The notes: generated from the letters alone by a model not told the origin. Shown: positions 9,401 to 17,399, numbered from the stretch's first letter. The stretch is 64,000 nt of DNA from Endozoicomonas sp. OPT23 (GCF_009653635.1 NZ_PPFD01000003.1:186001-250000), one strand, 5' to 3'. Numbers and translations: made by a program.

Positions 9401-9892
9401 CTCAAGGACAACAGCATGTTCACTGATCCAGAAAACAATATCGTCATTACGATTATCCGCCTTCTGATCCTTGCCACTGTCTGTCTGAATACGTTCAAAG
9501 CCGGCCTGCTGCAGCCAGCTGCTTTTACCGGCACTGCTGTCACCCAACATCATGACCCAGGGCAGGTTGTAAATGTTGTAGCCTGTTGACTGCTTCTGCA
9601 ACTGAACCGTTAGTTTCTTCCAGTTCTCATTCAACCTTCGCTTTTCACGACGAAGGTATTGCAGTTCCTGGTCCTGAGCTATGGCTTTGCGTTTTTTCCG
9701 CCAGCTCTTCAAACCTGCAAGAGCCGCTGTAATCAATAGAGGTATGCCCAGCAGAATCAGGGTCAGCTTGGCTCTGGCCGAAATGGATTTCAGACTCTCA
9801 AACGTCTCTGGCCAGATATAAGCGGCACCCCAGACAAACGACAGGGCAAAAATCAGCAGAATAATAAAAATTGTGATCAGTATTTTCTTCAT
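6413..9892 (-). CDS. tssM: TssM (IcmF family) inner-membrane T6SS protein
   Basis: About 1159 residues, normal for the family. Two N-terminal membrane spans (about residues 5-25 and 42-60) are followed by a cytoplasmic domain with an intact P-loop GDSSAGKSS (about 117-125). A third hydrophobic segment (VIVGGALVFFILLGGASIA) lies near residue 425 and a long periplasmic part follows. With TssL and TssJ it forms the trans-envelope complex. I chose ATG at 9892, giving a 4-base ATGA overlap with tssL, over an in-frame GTG three codons earlier. Confidence 0.95.
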   Translation of the reverse strand: MKKILITIFIILLIFALSFVWGAAYIWPETFESLKSISARAKLTLILLGIPLLITAALAGLKSWRKKRKAIAQDQELQYLRREKRRLNENWKKLTVQLQKQSTGYNIYNLPWVMMLGDSSAGKSSWLQQAGFERIQTDSGKDQKADNRNDDIVFWISEHAVVLEMADHFLTEESGELDTPIMQHLYSLLKRHRPRQPLTGIIVAQAASQLVMRQPLELQDQARKLRRRLKELDDVTGLKLPVWIQVTLCDQLEGFQACFDQTSSNERSNPLGIVLEGYQPEQWHQKFDDFQRTLTEPLSDLLHGEKDVDDRQSLSRFLLQMTLLKERLQTGLDEIYNNRHHSPDAWVAGVWLSSTAQEGDSYNLLANELGRNWGFQALKQQSQFKGNNSYFIRNFFPRIAMKTLLAVGENTVAHQLWRGQVIVGGALVFFILLGGASIARQNIVYNQQLQNLAQQELLQYQNEVRQLGDHAEPEQLIEPLLRLRELASEFDKPRKLVLDLGLFDNGIAQQVHLAYNNQLQQRLFLPLAERVNDELTAYVQLGDYHEVFSHLLHYMMLFESDIRNNDELNEYLALLLYEREELSDSSRDYLFTLLDDLWTTDLNSFEPEQELVASARSNLDQRIDNQLVYDFVKAAPANSRRVDIRKRLGSNFKDSFEFKAGFDGYYLPVMFTREGYDRLNLTEESELLQDAMADLVKVKGLGRELSAAEKSRIVGKVRELYFLDYIRIWKSLVNNIELNSEDTLAEQLDQVQRLYQGEQPALFTLISAVADQTQLQAPETAESDDPTKKLLARQAEKKAAKAIGLKGANRKIARSAGKSALGRLEKQRSAVIVNEAFSAYATFFIDRGEQLTEQFNLLDNELQQISSHPNSNQAYFDNVTAQVSGEVGSLSALRILARQDKTQASVWLDSLADSLWKEWLNGAGQYIQEQWRQTAYKTWRSRLANRFPFASAARQEAREGDFVEFLKPGGELELFVTTYLKPFVEPGNEFSSNKWRLKSVNGEQLSLSNNYLRQLEQVDRIRESYFSQDGQLDIRYRIRARRLDSRSTGFNLRDGNGNFNYSHGPRRWQERSWPSSESENLSLNFDSNGLHLARASYSGPWAWQRFVADSKLQGNGAELQLSYTLKSYEVVLDLEVDRRGNPFDPKLTERLKLPGTIVN

Positions 9893-10821
9893 AGCTGCCA
9901 CGCCCCCATATCATCAGCGGTACTTTCATACATCATGTCTCCCTCTGATGAAGCGGGTGCCTGCCAGCTCTGCAAAGCATCAAGTCCAAGCATTCGGTTT
10001 TCGTTGTAGTTATCAACCCACAGAAAAGTCGTCAGATACCCGGCTATCAGTAGTGCTGGCACAGCCACTATCCAGGGTGTACGACGATACTGCTTGAGTG
10101 GATGCCAGTTAGTGGTTGGCGGTGGTGGCTGGATACCTTTTGGAGCGGGCCGAACCCTTCTCAGGTCGCTGTACAATTCCGACGCCATTCGGCTGAGTTC
10201 ATGATTCTCACTTTGGTAGCCAGCTTCCTGAGAACTTCCTGCCTTCAGGTAGCGCCCCTGGAAACCCAGCCTCAGCAGAACATACATCAGCTCCAGCAGT
10301 TCGGAGTTAGGCTCTGCTTGTTGTTTTGCCTGCTCCAGCAGCACAAAAAACACTTCACCACCGTTACGCTGCTGAAACAGCCGACTGAGCAAACTGTGGT
10401 TCTCCCAGCCTCTTGCTCTGCCCCAGTTTGTTTTATTGATGCCTTCATCCAGAGCGGCACAGAGCACATAACTGGCCCTGTCCATCAAACTCTGCGGATG
10501 ACCGTACAAACGACCACGGTTATTCATTGCCGAAACTCTGGACACCAGATTTTCACGCAGTTCCGGCAGGCTGGCAGGGTTCTGTTGCTGAGGCAGTGTC
10601 ACCATCAGTGCCAGCAGTTCAGCTGAAAGGTTAATCAGGCTGTTATCAGACGCATGAAAGTCATGGAAAAGTTCACTGGCCTGAGTGTGTACTCCCCAGT
10701 GCTCTGACTGTTCTGCTGAAGAATTCGGCTCTTCATTATGGCTGTCAGACAAACGTCCGCTATGCTCGGGCGTGTCTTTCTGAATGGTGTCGCTGCGTTG
10801 AAAGCTCTGTCTCTGCCCCAT
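9889..10821 (-). CDS. tssL: TssL (DotU/IcmH family) T6SS inner-membrane protein
   Basis: A 310-residue protein with an acidic, Ser-rich N-terminal extension (to about residue 55), then the all-helical cytoplasmic DotU domain (motifs SLMDRASYVLCAALDEGIN and LLELMYVLLRLGFQGRY), and a single C-terminal membrane anchor (TPWIVAVPALLIAGYLTTFLW, about residues 255-275). There is no peptidoglycan-binding OmpA domain after the anchor, so it is the short form. It lies between tssK (3 bp gap) and tssM (4 bp overlap), the common order for these genes. Confidence 0.93.
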   Translation of the reverse strand: MGQRQSFQRSDTIQKDTPEHSGRLSDSHNEEPNSSAEQSEHWGVHTQASELFHDFHASDNSLINLSAELLALMVTLPQQQNPASLPELRENLVSRVSAMNNRGRLYGHPQSLMDRASYVLCAALDEGINKTNWGRARGWENHSLLSRLFQQRNGGEVFFVLLEQAKQQAEPNSELLELMYVLLRLGFQGRYLKAGSSQEAGYQSENHELSRMASELYSDLRRVRPAPKGIQPPPPTTNWHPLKQYRRTPWIVAVPALLIAGYLTTFLWVDNYNENRMLGLDALQSWQAPASSEGDMMYESTADDMGAWQL

Positions 10822-10824
10822 GCC

Positions 10825-12159
10825 TTACCTCACCACATACAGGGTTACTTTGATGTCTTCAGGCATCTGCTCATCAATATGCAGGGCAATAGCATCATGG
10901 TTGTTGACCAGCTCCTGCCAGAGGGCATGACTGGTATCGACTTCGAAATACACCGTATCAGGGCTGGCTTTCAGTTCTACCGGTGGTACCTGCATGGGAA
11001 TCAGAGTGGTTGCGGACAAAGCCCCACGAACCCGTTCTGCGATACGCTGATTACCGGCCAGCTTGGCGGTAGCCGGGAAGAGTTCACGACAAACCGCTGG
11101 CCCCAGAGAACTGGTAACCGCAAGAATAAAGCGGGCATCATTGAACAATGACCGGTCGCTCACCAGAGTCCTTAACAAACGACGGCGCTCAAACAAACTG
11201 GCATCCCAGGACAGTGACTTAACCTTCTCACTGCGTGCCTGACTGAGGTTCTGCTGAAGCGCTGTGAACACTCTGGCAAAAGAGCGATAAGGATCATCAG
11301 CATTAAAAGCCGGAAATTCCGGTGCCAGTGTTTTAGTAAACGTCGACAGGTCTGCAGCCATGGTCAGCAGCTCGCGATAGAGCCCCCCGGGTGTCAGGCT
11401 TTCACCGGTGTAGATATCAGCCAGCCTCGCAGAGTAACGGTTCAGGGTTTGCAGCCACATGTATTCAAGCTGCATGCTTTGAAAACTTTTCTGGTCGGCA
11501 TTGGCGCCTATCTGGTTAGCCAGTACAGCAGCCCTTGAGCGCATTTTTGCCTGCAGGTTCTGAACCTGTTCACGCAGAAAAGCACTGACCCGATAGTCGA
11601 GGCAGCGAGGAATAAAAGTATTATCGAGAATAATTCGGCCATCACTCTGTCGTTCAAGAATTCTGGCAATAGGCAATCTGATATGAGTATCCGCTTCTTC
11701 CTCTTCCAGAAGTAGCTTCAGGTTAAGCCTGGAAACTGTAACGGTGACTGGTTCATTTTCACGATCGGTGCTATCGGCTACTTCCTGATCAAAGCTGAGA
11801 TGACGAAAAGCTTCCGGGTTGCGGCCATCTTCAGGCGCTGTATCAATAACACCAGGTCTGGCAGCTGGCAGTGACAAATAGATTTTTGTACCCGCTTCGA
11901 CCTGATTAACCTCTTTGACAATGGCAGCATTCAGCTCAAAAGGTGTAGCGTCCGGCAGAATACCTGAGCATTGTCGTAACATAACGCGACCGATAGCCAG
12001 TTGTTCACCGTCGATCAGCAGGCTGGAAAATCCGGTAGGATGACCCGCAGCCTGATTCATTATCTGCCGGGTAAATTGCTTCAGGTAGCGTTCCTGCTGC
12101 TGAAAGTGTTGTGGGCTGAGAAACATACCTTCCAGCCAGACTGCTCGATTCTTATCCAT
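10825..12159 (-). CDS. tssK: TssK, T6SS baseplate protein
   Basis: A 444-residue protein of usual TssK length, starting MDKNRAVWLEGMFLSPQHFQQ, the conserved N-terminus of the family. TssK trimers connect the baseplate (TssEFG/VgrG) to the TssJLM membrane complex through TssL and TssM. The C-terminal third carries the conserved RSLFNDARFILAVTSS region. It is followed 3 bp later by tssL. The 92-bp gap upstream, after tssJ, is the largest in the operon and holds a REP-like hairpin. Confidence 0.93.
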   Translation of the reverse strand: MDKNRAVWLEGMFLSPQHFQQQERYLKQFTRQIMNQAAGHPTGFSSLLIDGEQLAIGRVMLRQCSGILPDATPFELNAAIVKEVNQVEAGTKIYLSLPAARPGVIDTAPEDGRNPEAFRHLSFDQEVADSTDRENEPVTVTVSRLNLKLLLEEEEADTHIRLPIARILERQSDGRIILDNTFIPRCLDYRVSAFLREQVQNLQAKMRSRAAVLANQIGANADQKSFQSMQLEYMWLQTLNRYSARLADIYTGESLTPGGLYRELLTMAADLSTFTKTLAPEFPAFNADDPYRSFARVFTALQQNLSQARSEKVKSLSWDASLFERRRLLRTLVSDRSLFNDARFILAVTSSLGPAVCRELFPATAKLAGNQRIAERVRGALSATTLIPMQVPPVELKASPDTVYFEVDTSHALWQELVNNHDAIALHIDEQMPEDIKVTLYVVR

Positions 12160-12189
12160 AGTTTTTACTTTTCAATCAGTTTCACCAGG

Positions 12190-12250
12190 ATTAAGCACCC
12201 GGACATATGAATTCATACAGTTTTGCCCGCCATACGCGGGCAGAGAACGT
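12190..12250 (-). repeat. REP-like palindromic repeat, copy 1
   Basis: The core hairpin is TTGCCCGC (12222-12229) with GCGGGCA (12236-12242). On the minus strand it is followed by a tail TATGAATTCATATGTCCGGG and a CTTA end. The same tail follows the hairpin at 57078-57110 on the plus strand. Copies also lie at 59838-59926 and, as core only, at 58256-58280. It sits between tssJ and tssK. Confidence 0.65.
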
Positions 12251-12251
12251 G

Positions 12252-12857
12252 CTAGTTTGGGTCTTTACTGCCCTTCTGATCAGGAAGATAGGGCAGTTTT
12301 TGTTTGATGGTGGCTTCCGGATCTTTCGACCACTGCCAAAGGGTTTTTGCCTGATCAATAACAGTGAGCTCAGGCTTTAACGTCAGGAACAGTCGATTAC
12401 CTTCGATGGTGAGATGAGCAATATGACTTCGATCAGGTTTCACAACCCCAACCGCTCTGGCATCTGCTTCCTGATAACGGGAAAACTCGGCAAGTACACC
12501 AATAAAGCGTGTTGCAGTGTTAAGTGTCAGATTAATTTCGGTGGTCTGCCCGGGGTACTGAACCGGAATCCGATGCATTTTGATCAGGCTGTCCTGTAAC
12601 GTAGCCGAGTCCTGATCATAAAGATCAAGAAAAGCCGACTGTTCGAACAGATCTCCAGCACTTAATTCATATACCCTGATTTTTAACGGTGAAGCCTCAC
12701 CGCGATCATTGGGGTTGAGGTCATAATCAGCTACGACAACCAGTTTCAGGTTGCCACCGGCTGGTGCTGTCGTATCTTTCTGGCCGGAAGAGAAAACACT
12801 GCAACCGGTCAGGCAAACCAGACAGCTCATCATCATCAAGTGTCTCAGACGATTCAT
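12252..12857 (-). CDS. tssJ: TssJ outer-membrane lipoprotein of T6SS
   Basis: A 201-residue protein with a lipoprotein signal peptide: basic start, hydrophobic core and lipobox LTGC with the lipidated Cys at 19. The mature part resembles the TssJ beta-sandwich (VVADYDLNPN, then SPLKIRVYELS, DLYDQDSATLQ and LTLNTATRFIGVLAEF). TssJ anchors the TssLM complex to the outer membrane. The start overlaps the tagH stop by 4 bases (ATGA). It ends 92 bp before tssK. Confidence 0.92.
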   Translation of the reverse strand: MNRLRHLMMMSCLVCLTGCSVFSSGQKDTTAPAGGNLKLVVVADYDLNPNDRGEASPLKIRVYELSAGDLFEQSAFLDLYDQDSATLQDSLIKMHRIPVQYPGQTTEINLTLNTATRFIGVLAEFSRYQEADARAVGVVKPDRSHIAHLTIEGNRLFLTLKPELTVIDQAKTLWQWSKDPEATIKQKLPYLPDQKGSKDPN

Positions 12858-14044
12858 TGCCCTTTCTCCTGAAGTTTGTGCATGGCCGCATGATAGCGCG
12901 CCATAAACGACAGCTTGGGTGTTTGTTCTTTCATCATTCGCTGGAAGTGCTTTTCATAAAGCTTCCAGTTATCTCTGCGGGAAAAGAAACCCGATGAGCC
13001 ACTGCTGTAGTCATCAAACAGTTTTTCCAGATAACCGGGAGCAAAGTCCATCAGCGTCTGCTCAAGTGCTTCCGTCATGCAGTGCTGTACCTGCCTGTTT
13101 TTCTGGCGTTCTCGCTTTCTCAGCAGGCTTTTCAGCTTTTCGTTTTCTTCCCGAAGCTGATAAAGCACATCAATAACGGGAGGATGAGGCAATGTTTCTG
13201 GATGAGACAATTTTTCTGGAGACAATGCTTCTGAATGAACCGATACGATATCGGTTATCTGTATTTCATCCGCTATATGAATAGCATCCGTCGTATAAGC
13301 GGGTTCTGCTGCTCGAGTCACTTCTGCATGGCTCTGGTGCTCAGTATTCCGTGACACTGGCTTTAACTCTGTCAGCGGCTCAAGGGGGCTTTCTTCGGCA
13401 CGATCCGGTATGGATTCAGGCACTTCATTAAAGACATTGATTAACTGCTCATCATGTCTGTGAACCCGGCCACTCGGGTTTTCTGCAGAAGAGGCATCAA
13501 CATCAGCAATATTCTGGCTGGTAGCATTCTTTTCTATCGCCGGTTCATAAAAATGCTTCGAGCCAAGAGGGTTTATCTCTGCAGCATCACCAGATTCGAG
13601 AAAAGGGTCGCTCAGTTCCAGTGATTTTTTGTCAGCGTTTAAAGGCCTGTCTGCAACAAGGAAATCATTGCTGAAATCCATTATATCTTCAGGCTCACCC
13701 AGAGGGTTCAAGCTGACTTCGGGAGAAAACAGATTCACCAGAATGCGATAATCCCCCAGTGTGAGAATATCGCCATCACTCAATGTCTGTTTTCGGCCTG
13801 CTCCCAACGGGGTTTTGGCACTGTTAATCACCAGACCATTGGTGCTGGTGTCTTCAATCAACCAGTCACCTTCTGCCTGAAAGATTCTGGCGTGCTGCCC
13901 GGAAAGAAAGCGTGAGCTGTCTGGTAAAGAAACAAGATTGTCGGTAGCACGCCCCAGTACCCCTCCAGCGGGTGGAATGCTAAAGCTGTTTTCAGCCAGC
14001 AGTTCACCCTCGGGAATATTGATAATCTGAAGTTCCAGACTCAT
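12854..14044 (-). CDS. tagH: TagH, T6SS-associated FHA-domain protein
   Basis: A 396-residue protein. An N-terminal FHA domain (about residues 25-105) has the conserved GR, SGQHARI and TSTNGLVIN motifs that form the phosphothreonine-binding surface. A low-complexity acidic linker (about 110-280) and a coiled stretch (LREENEKLKSLLRKRERQ) follow. The C-terminus has the helical region typical of TagH proteins (DFAPGYLEKLFDDY ... YEKHFQRMMKEQ). FHA proteins of this type are substrates of T6SS kinases, and a kinase gene closes this operon. The ATG overlaps the stop of the upstream gene at 14044. Confidence 0.9.
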   Translation of the reverse strand: MSLELQIINIPEGELLAENSFSIPPAGGVLGRATDNLVSLPDSSRFLSGQHARIFQAEGDWLIEDTSTNGLVINSAKTPLGAGRKQTLSDGDILTLGDYRILVNLFSPEVSLNPLGEPEDIMDFSNDFLVADRPLNADKKSLELSDPFLESGDAAEINPLGSKHFYEPAIEKNATSQNIADVDASSAENPSGRVHRHDEQLINVFNEVPESIPDRAEESPLEPLTELKPVSRNTEHQSHAEVTRAAEPAYTTDAIHIADEIQITDIVSVHSEALSPEKLSHPETLPHPPVIDVLYQLREENEKLKSLLRKRERQKNRQVQHCMTEALEQTLMDFAPGYLEKLFDDYSSGSSGFFSRRDNWKLYEKHFQRMMKEQTPKLSFMARYHAAMHKLQEKGQ

Positions 14045-14775
14045 TAATGCTTCTCCTTTAAAGGAGGCATACAGGCTTTCAGAGCATCATTGAAACTGCT
14101 CAGAAAACCAGGGTTGGTATCAAGAAATTTTTGACTGAAATACACACCAAGATCCTGACTGTTCAGTTCAATACTGTTGAAACTGTTTGCAGACAGATTT
14201 CTTTTCTTAAATTCCTGATTCATTAGCGCCTTGGGCAATAGGATAGCCTCCACTTTTCGATCCAGCAGAAGTTCAATCAATCGGTTACTGCCTTTCGGTT
14301 GTTTGGTGACTCGATAACCATTTTTCTTCAGCCAGAACCACTCATCAGAACCAAAAGTCGCACCTATGCTGAAATTCTGTTTGTAATCACTGCTAGAGAA
14401 AAAGGCTTTGCCGGTATCGCGGAAACTGTAGAGCATCCAGTGCTGGACTATAAGCGGTCTGGAAATACGACCTTCTACGTTTTTTTCAGCGCCAGAGGCT
14501 ACAGGGAAAAAACCCTGCTGTCGGCCTGATTGAAACTGGCGAAAGGCATTATGTCTGTCAGTAAACACCACCTGATAAGGCTGATTGATTCGCCCGAGAG
14601 AGCAGCGCAGCCGATCAATAGCAGGACCGGAAAGTTTCTGATTACTGATCGCCTGAAGGTAGGGTGGCCAATTCCAGGTCACCAACTTCAGTTTCTGGTT
14701 TTCTGCTGCAGCTGAACCTAAAGGAATAAGAACGACGAGAAGGATGCCTATCTGCCTGATGGTATATTTGTTCAA
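14044..14775 (-). CDS. Periplasmic solute-binding-like protein, first gene of the T6SS operon
   Basis: A 243-residue protein with a signal peptide (cleavage likely after GSAAA, about residue 24). The rest resembles a bacterial extracellular solute-binding protein of family 3 (LKLVTWNWPPYLQ start, then an RLRCSLGRI helix and a FSIGATFGSDEWFWLKKNGYR hinge region). There is no linked transporter. Its stop and the tagH start share a base, so it is co-translated with T6SS genes. A role as a periplasmic sensor or T6SS accessory factor is possible but only inferred. It could instead be an independent amino-acid-binding protein. Confidence 0.7.
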   Translation of the reverse strand: MNKYTIRQIGILLVVLIPLGSAAAENQKLKLVTWNWPPYLQAISNQKLSGPAIDRLRCSLGRINQPYQVVFTDRHNAFRQFQSGRQQGFFPVASGAEKNVEGRISRPLIVQHWMLYSFRDTGKAFFSSSDYKQNFSIGATFGSDEWFWLKKNGYRVTKQPKGSNRLIELLLDRKVEAILLPKALMNQEFKKRNLSANSFNSIELNSQDLGVYFSQKFLDTNPGFLSSFNDALKACMPPLKEKH

Positions 14776-14998
14776 CCTGCCCCCTTTGACCTCACACGCT
14801 CTTCTCAGAACCGGTCAAAACTATTCTGTGTCCAGCCTGACTGGAACCTGCTTATATTGATTTGTTTGAGCAGACCATAGCTATCAGATCAGATCGATTC
14901 GACGACAAAAGTGGGACAATCTTGCGATTGCTTTGCAATTTTGAGAAGGAGTGAGACAGGACGATAGAACATGAGTGTCATTAACTCGCGCCCATAAA

Positions 14999-15025
14999 AA
15001 AGGCCGGGGGTTAAACCCGGCCTTT
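14999..15025 (-). terminator. Rho-independent terminator of fur
   Basis: AAAGGCCGGG (14999-15008) and CCCGGCCTTT (15016-15025) form a 10-bp stem. On the minus strand it is followed by a run of T residues (complement of the A run at 14995-15000). It lies 35 bp after the fur stop. Confidence 0.85.
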
Positions 15026-15059
15026 GATGTACTGAGTGCAGGAACGTGTTTCAGACTTC

Positions 15060-15470
15060 TCAGGACTTTTTCAGTTTTTTAACGTACAGCACCAGGTTGT
15101 GATCAACGATTTCATAACCGTGCTTGGCAGCGATTTCATGCTGCAGCTTTTCAATTTCCGGATCAATAAACTCGATAATATCTCCGGATTCCATGCAGAC
15201 CATATGGTCATGATGGTCGCCACGTTCCAGTTCAAACACAGAATGACCGCTGTCGAAGTTGTGTCTAACCACCAGGCCAGCACCTTCAAACTGGGTCAAA
15301 ACCCGATAAACTGTCGCCAGGCCAACATCTTCTTCAGCCTCCAGCAAAGCCTTGTAAACATCTTCTGCACTCATATGACGACCCTGTGCCCCTTCAAGAA
15401 TCTGAAGGATCTTGACACGGGGCAGAGTGACTTTCAGGCCCGCTTTTCGCAACTCTTGATTTTCCAACAC
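15060..15470 (-). CDS. fur: Fur, ferric uptake regulator
   Basis: A 136-residue iron-responsive repressor. An N-terminal winged helix (AEDVYKALLEAEEDVGLATVYRVL) is followed by the metal-binding HHDHM motif (residues 86-90) and a DHNLVLYVKK end. The C-terminal region has only one Cys (C92, in CMESG), as in the Pseudomonas type and unlike the two-Cys zinc site of E. coli Fur. It is divergent from bamE, the usual arrangement in gammaproteobacteria. A good Fur box is present at 16952, so at least one regulatory target is nearby. Confidence 0.95.
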   Translation of the reverse strand: MLENQELRKAGLKVTLPRVKILQILEGAQGRHMSAEDVYKALLEAEEDVGLATVYRVLTQFEGAGLVVRHNFDSGHSVFELERGDHHDHMVCMESGDIIEFIDPEIEKLQHEIAAKHGYEIVDHNLVLYVKKLKKS

Positions 15471-15569
15471 GTTTCCCTAACCTTTAGCAATTATCAGGTG
15501 AACCCTGCTATTATCACATTTTTACGCTGTGAATTCATTTTCCAAGAAGATAGTGGAAGTCTGATACCG

Positions 15570-15944
15570 ATGCAAAAACGCCCAGCCCTCACCACAGTTG
15601 TCCTCACTGCCGCTGCGCTGCTGGTTGGATGCGCCAGCTCCACCGACAGCGGCTCAAAACTCATCAGTTTTCCGGGTGCCTACAAGATCGATATCCAGCA
15701 GGGTAACGTGATCACCCAGGAAATGGTCAACAAACTGCGCCCAGGAATGAGTCGCAACCAGGTTCAATTCGTCATGGGCACTCCCCTGATGGAAGATGCC
15801 CTGAACCGCGACCGCTGGGACTTTGTTCACAGCAACCAGCCTGGTGGCCAGAAAAGAACCCAGCAGACTCTGACGATCTTTTTCAAAGATGACAGACTGG
15901 CAAGTATCGAAGGTGATTTCCGCCCTGCCCTCGAACAGCAGTAG
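15570..15944 (+). CDS. bamE: BamE (OmlA/SmpA) outer-membrane assembly lipoprotein
   Basis: A 124-residue lipoprotein and accessory component of the BAM complex that inserts beta-barrel proteins. The signal peptide ends in LLVGC (lipidated Cys21), followed by FPGAYKIDIQQGNVI, the LRPGMSRNQVQFVMGTPL motif characteristic of the family, and an IFFKDDRLASIEGDF end. The frame is open upstream to 15036, but that extension covers the fur gene on the other strand and has no lipoprotein start; the ATG at 15570 gives the expected signal peptide and length. It is transcribed divergently from fur across 99 bp. Confidence 0.93.
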   Translation: MQKRPALTTVVLTAAALLVGCASSTDSGSKLISFPGAYKIDIQQGNVITQEMVNKLRPGMSRNQVQFVMGTPLMEDALNRDRWDFVHSNQPGGQKRTQQTLTIFFKDDRLASIEGDFRPALEQQ

Positions 15945-15970
15945 GCAGTGTAACAGGAAACCGCCTGAAT

Positions 15971-15995
15971 AAAGCCACAGAATTGCTGTGGCTTT
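15971..15995. terminator. Bidirectional terminator between bamE and rnfH
   Basis: AAAGCCACAG (15971-15980) pairs perfectly with CTGTGGCTTT (15986-15995) across a 5-base loop. It is flanked by T/A-rich sequence on both sides and lies between two convergent genes. Confidence 0.85.
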
Positions 15996-16012
15996 ATTTG
16001 TTGAAGACTGCC

Positions 16013-16387
16013 TTAACCTGCCTCGGCTTCTTTCTTTTTCTTTGCCTGTTCAGCTCTTCTTTTTCGTACTTCTTTCGGGTCAGCAATCAGCGGACGATAG
16101 ACTTCAATCCGGTCACCTTCCTTCACTGTCTGAACCATTGCTTTTGGAACAGCCTTACCAAAGATACCTACTTTGACGGTTTCCCAGTCAATCTCTGGAT
16201 AAACATCACTGATGCCTGATTTTTTCGCAGCATCAAGAACTGTAGTTCCATCATCTACCTGAACAGAAAGAATCCGGTAATCGTCCGGTTTGGCAAAGGC
16301 GACCTCCACCTCAAAACTTTCGCTGCCTCTATGCTCAGACGCGCTGCGTTCAGAGATACTGGGGTCAGACATGATCGGTTCAGACAT
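16013..16387 (-). CDS. rnfH: RnfH family protein (RatB, UPF0125)
   Basis: A 124-residue protein of ubiquitin-like beta-grasp type. The conserved part starts near residue 26 (VEVAFAKPDDYRILSVQVDD) and includes VGIFGKAVPKAMVQ and the IEVYRPLIADPKEVRKRRAE signature. The first 25 residues (Ser/Glu-rich, two internal Mets) are an unusual extension, and the real start could be at a later Met. The C-terminus is a Lys-rich helix. It lies 20 bp downstream of ratA, the standard pairing; the family's biochemical role is not settled. Confidence 0.88.
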   Translation of the reverse strand: MSEPIMSDPSISERSASEHRGSESFEVEVAFAKPDDYRILSVQVDDGTTVLDAAKKSGISDVYPEIDWETVKVGIFGKAVPKAMVQTVKEGDRIEVYRPLIADPKEVRKRRAEQAKKKKEAEAG

Positions 16388-16407
16388 AACTCACTTCCGC
16401 CTTTGAT

Positions 16408-16839
16408 TTATTTATACAACTGGTCTGCCCGTTGCTGGAACGCATCCACCATTTTATTCATGGCCTTGCCGAAAACAGCGCCAATGGTTGCTTTTAACAA
16501 GGGGTTGGAAATCTCGAATTCCAGTTCAAGACTCACCTTGCAACCTTCATCACTCAAAGCCTTAAAGGTCCAGACGCCACTTAACTTTGAAAAGGGGCCA
16601 GACAATAGATTCATTTCAATAGACTGATTTTCAACCAGCCGGTTCCTGGTCGCAAATTCATAGCTCAGTGCGCCCTTGGCCAATTGCAGGGAAGCTTCCA
16701 CCGTCTCACCTTCCTGCCGGAGAACTTTGGCACCAGAGCACCAAGGCAGAAACTGAGGGTACGACTCTACATCTGCCACCAGTGCATACATCTTTTCAGC
16801 GGAATGAAGAATCAAAGAGGATCGGGAAACCTTGGGCAT
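16408..16839 (-). CDS. ratA: RatA-family START/SRPBCC protein
   Basis: A 143-residue single-domain protein of the coenzyme-Q-binding/START-like fold. Family signature stretches are ADVESYPQFLPWCSGAKVL near residues 23-41 and SNPLLKATIGAVFGKAMNKM near the C-terminus. In E. coli the homologue was reported to interfere with 70S ribosome formation, while the Coq10-like fold suggests ubiquinone or lipid binding; the sequence does not decide between them. In related bacteria ratA-rnfH sits beside smpB. Here about 4.3 kb of other genes separate it from smpB. Confidence 0.88.
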   Translation of the reverse strand: MPKVSRSSLILHSAEKMYALVADVESYPQFLPWCSGAKVLRQEGETVEASLQLAKGALSYEFATRNRLVENQSIEMNLLSGPFSKLSGVWTFKALSDEGCKVSLELEFEISNPLLKATIGAVFGKAMNKMVDAFQQRADQLYK

Positions 16840-16951
16840 TGGGCTACTGAACTATCGAAAATATAAAGGCCGGTTAGCATACCATATTGATTTGAGGATT
16901 CATGATCAGAATAGATGAGGCACTCAGCTCATATAACGATTGAATTACATT

Positions 16952-16966
16952 TGATAATCATTACTA
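16952..16966 (+). promoter_or_regulatory. Fur box upstream of Cys-rich gene
   Basis: TGATAATCATTACTA matches the 15-base 7-1-7 Fur consensus (TGATAAT-N-ATTATCA) at 12 of the 14 specified positions, by eye. It lies 32 bp upstream of the ATG at 16998, where it would overlap the promoter. Iron-repressed expression of that gene is therefore predicted. Confidence 0.75.
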
Positions 16967-16997
16967 TTTGCAATAGTGAAATTTCGGACCTTCAATC

Positions 16998-17399
16998 ATG
17001 TCAGCCTTGAAGAAAAAGCTGCTGAAAAGCTGCTGTAAAACAACAGACAAGCCAAAGCCCAAGGTTGGTAAGAAGTTACTCGCTCACGAGCTTGAGTTAT
17101 CGGACATTCTGCCATTAATCAACATACTGGCAGACAGTGACGAAAAACAACGACACGCTTTAAACGGCCTGATTGACCTGCTAGCCCCTGATGCTGATGA
17201 TAAAATACGACAGTCTCTGGAGACACACCTTGTCCAGCTTGGCTTTGCTGAAGCTTCAACGAAAAAGCCAGAACTAAAGCTAGTCAGTGATTCCCCTATT
17301 GCAACCAGACCTTACAAAGAAAAGCCCTGCAGCAGTTGTCCTGCTTTGAAAAATGGGCTGTGCCGCTGCGCATTGAAAAAGGCGCAAGCCATGCATTAA
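16998..17399 (+). CDS. Small Cys-rich protein, probably Fur-regulated
   Basis: A 133-residue protein I cannot assign to a named family. A Lys-rich N-terminus with a CC pair (residues 12-13) is followed by a helical region (LELSDILPLINILADSDEKQ, residues 31-50) and a second helix to about 80. The C-terminus carries a cysteine cluster, CSSCPALKNGLCRC (about residues 111-124), which could bind iron, zinc or an Fe-S cluster. A strong Fur box precedes the gene, so it is likely expressed under iron limitation. No transport motif or signal peptide is present. Confidence 0.7.
   Translation: MSALKKKLLKSCCKTTDKPKPKVGKKLLAHELELSDILPLINILADSDEKQRHALNGLIDLLAPDADDKIRQSLETHLVQLGFAEASTKKPELKLVSDSPIATRPYKEKPCSSCPALKNGLCRCALKKAQAMH

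Noticed and set aside
15036..15569. Long upstream extension of bamE (302-residue reading)
   Set aside because: It overlaps fur on the other strand and would place the lipoprotein signal in the middle of the protein. ATG 15570 gives the normal lipoprotein.
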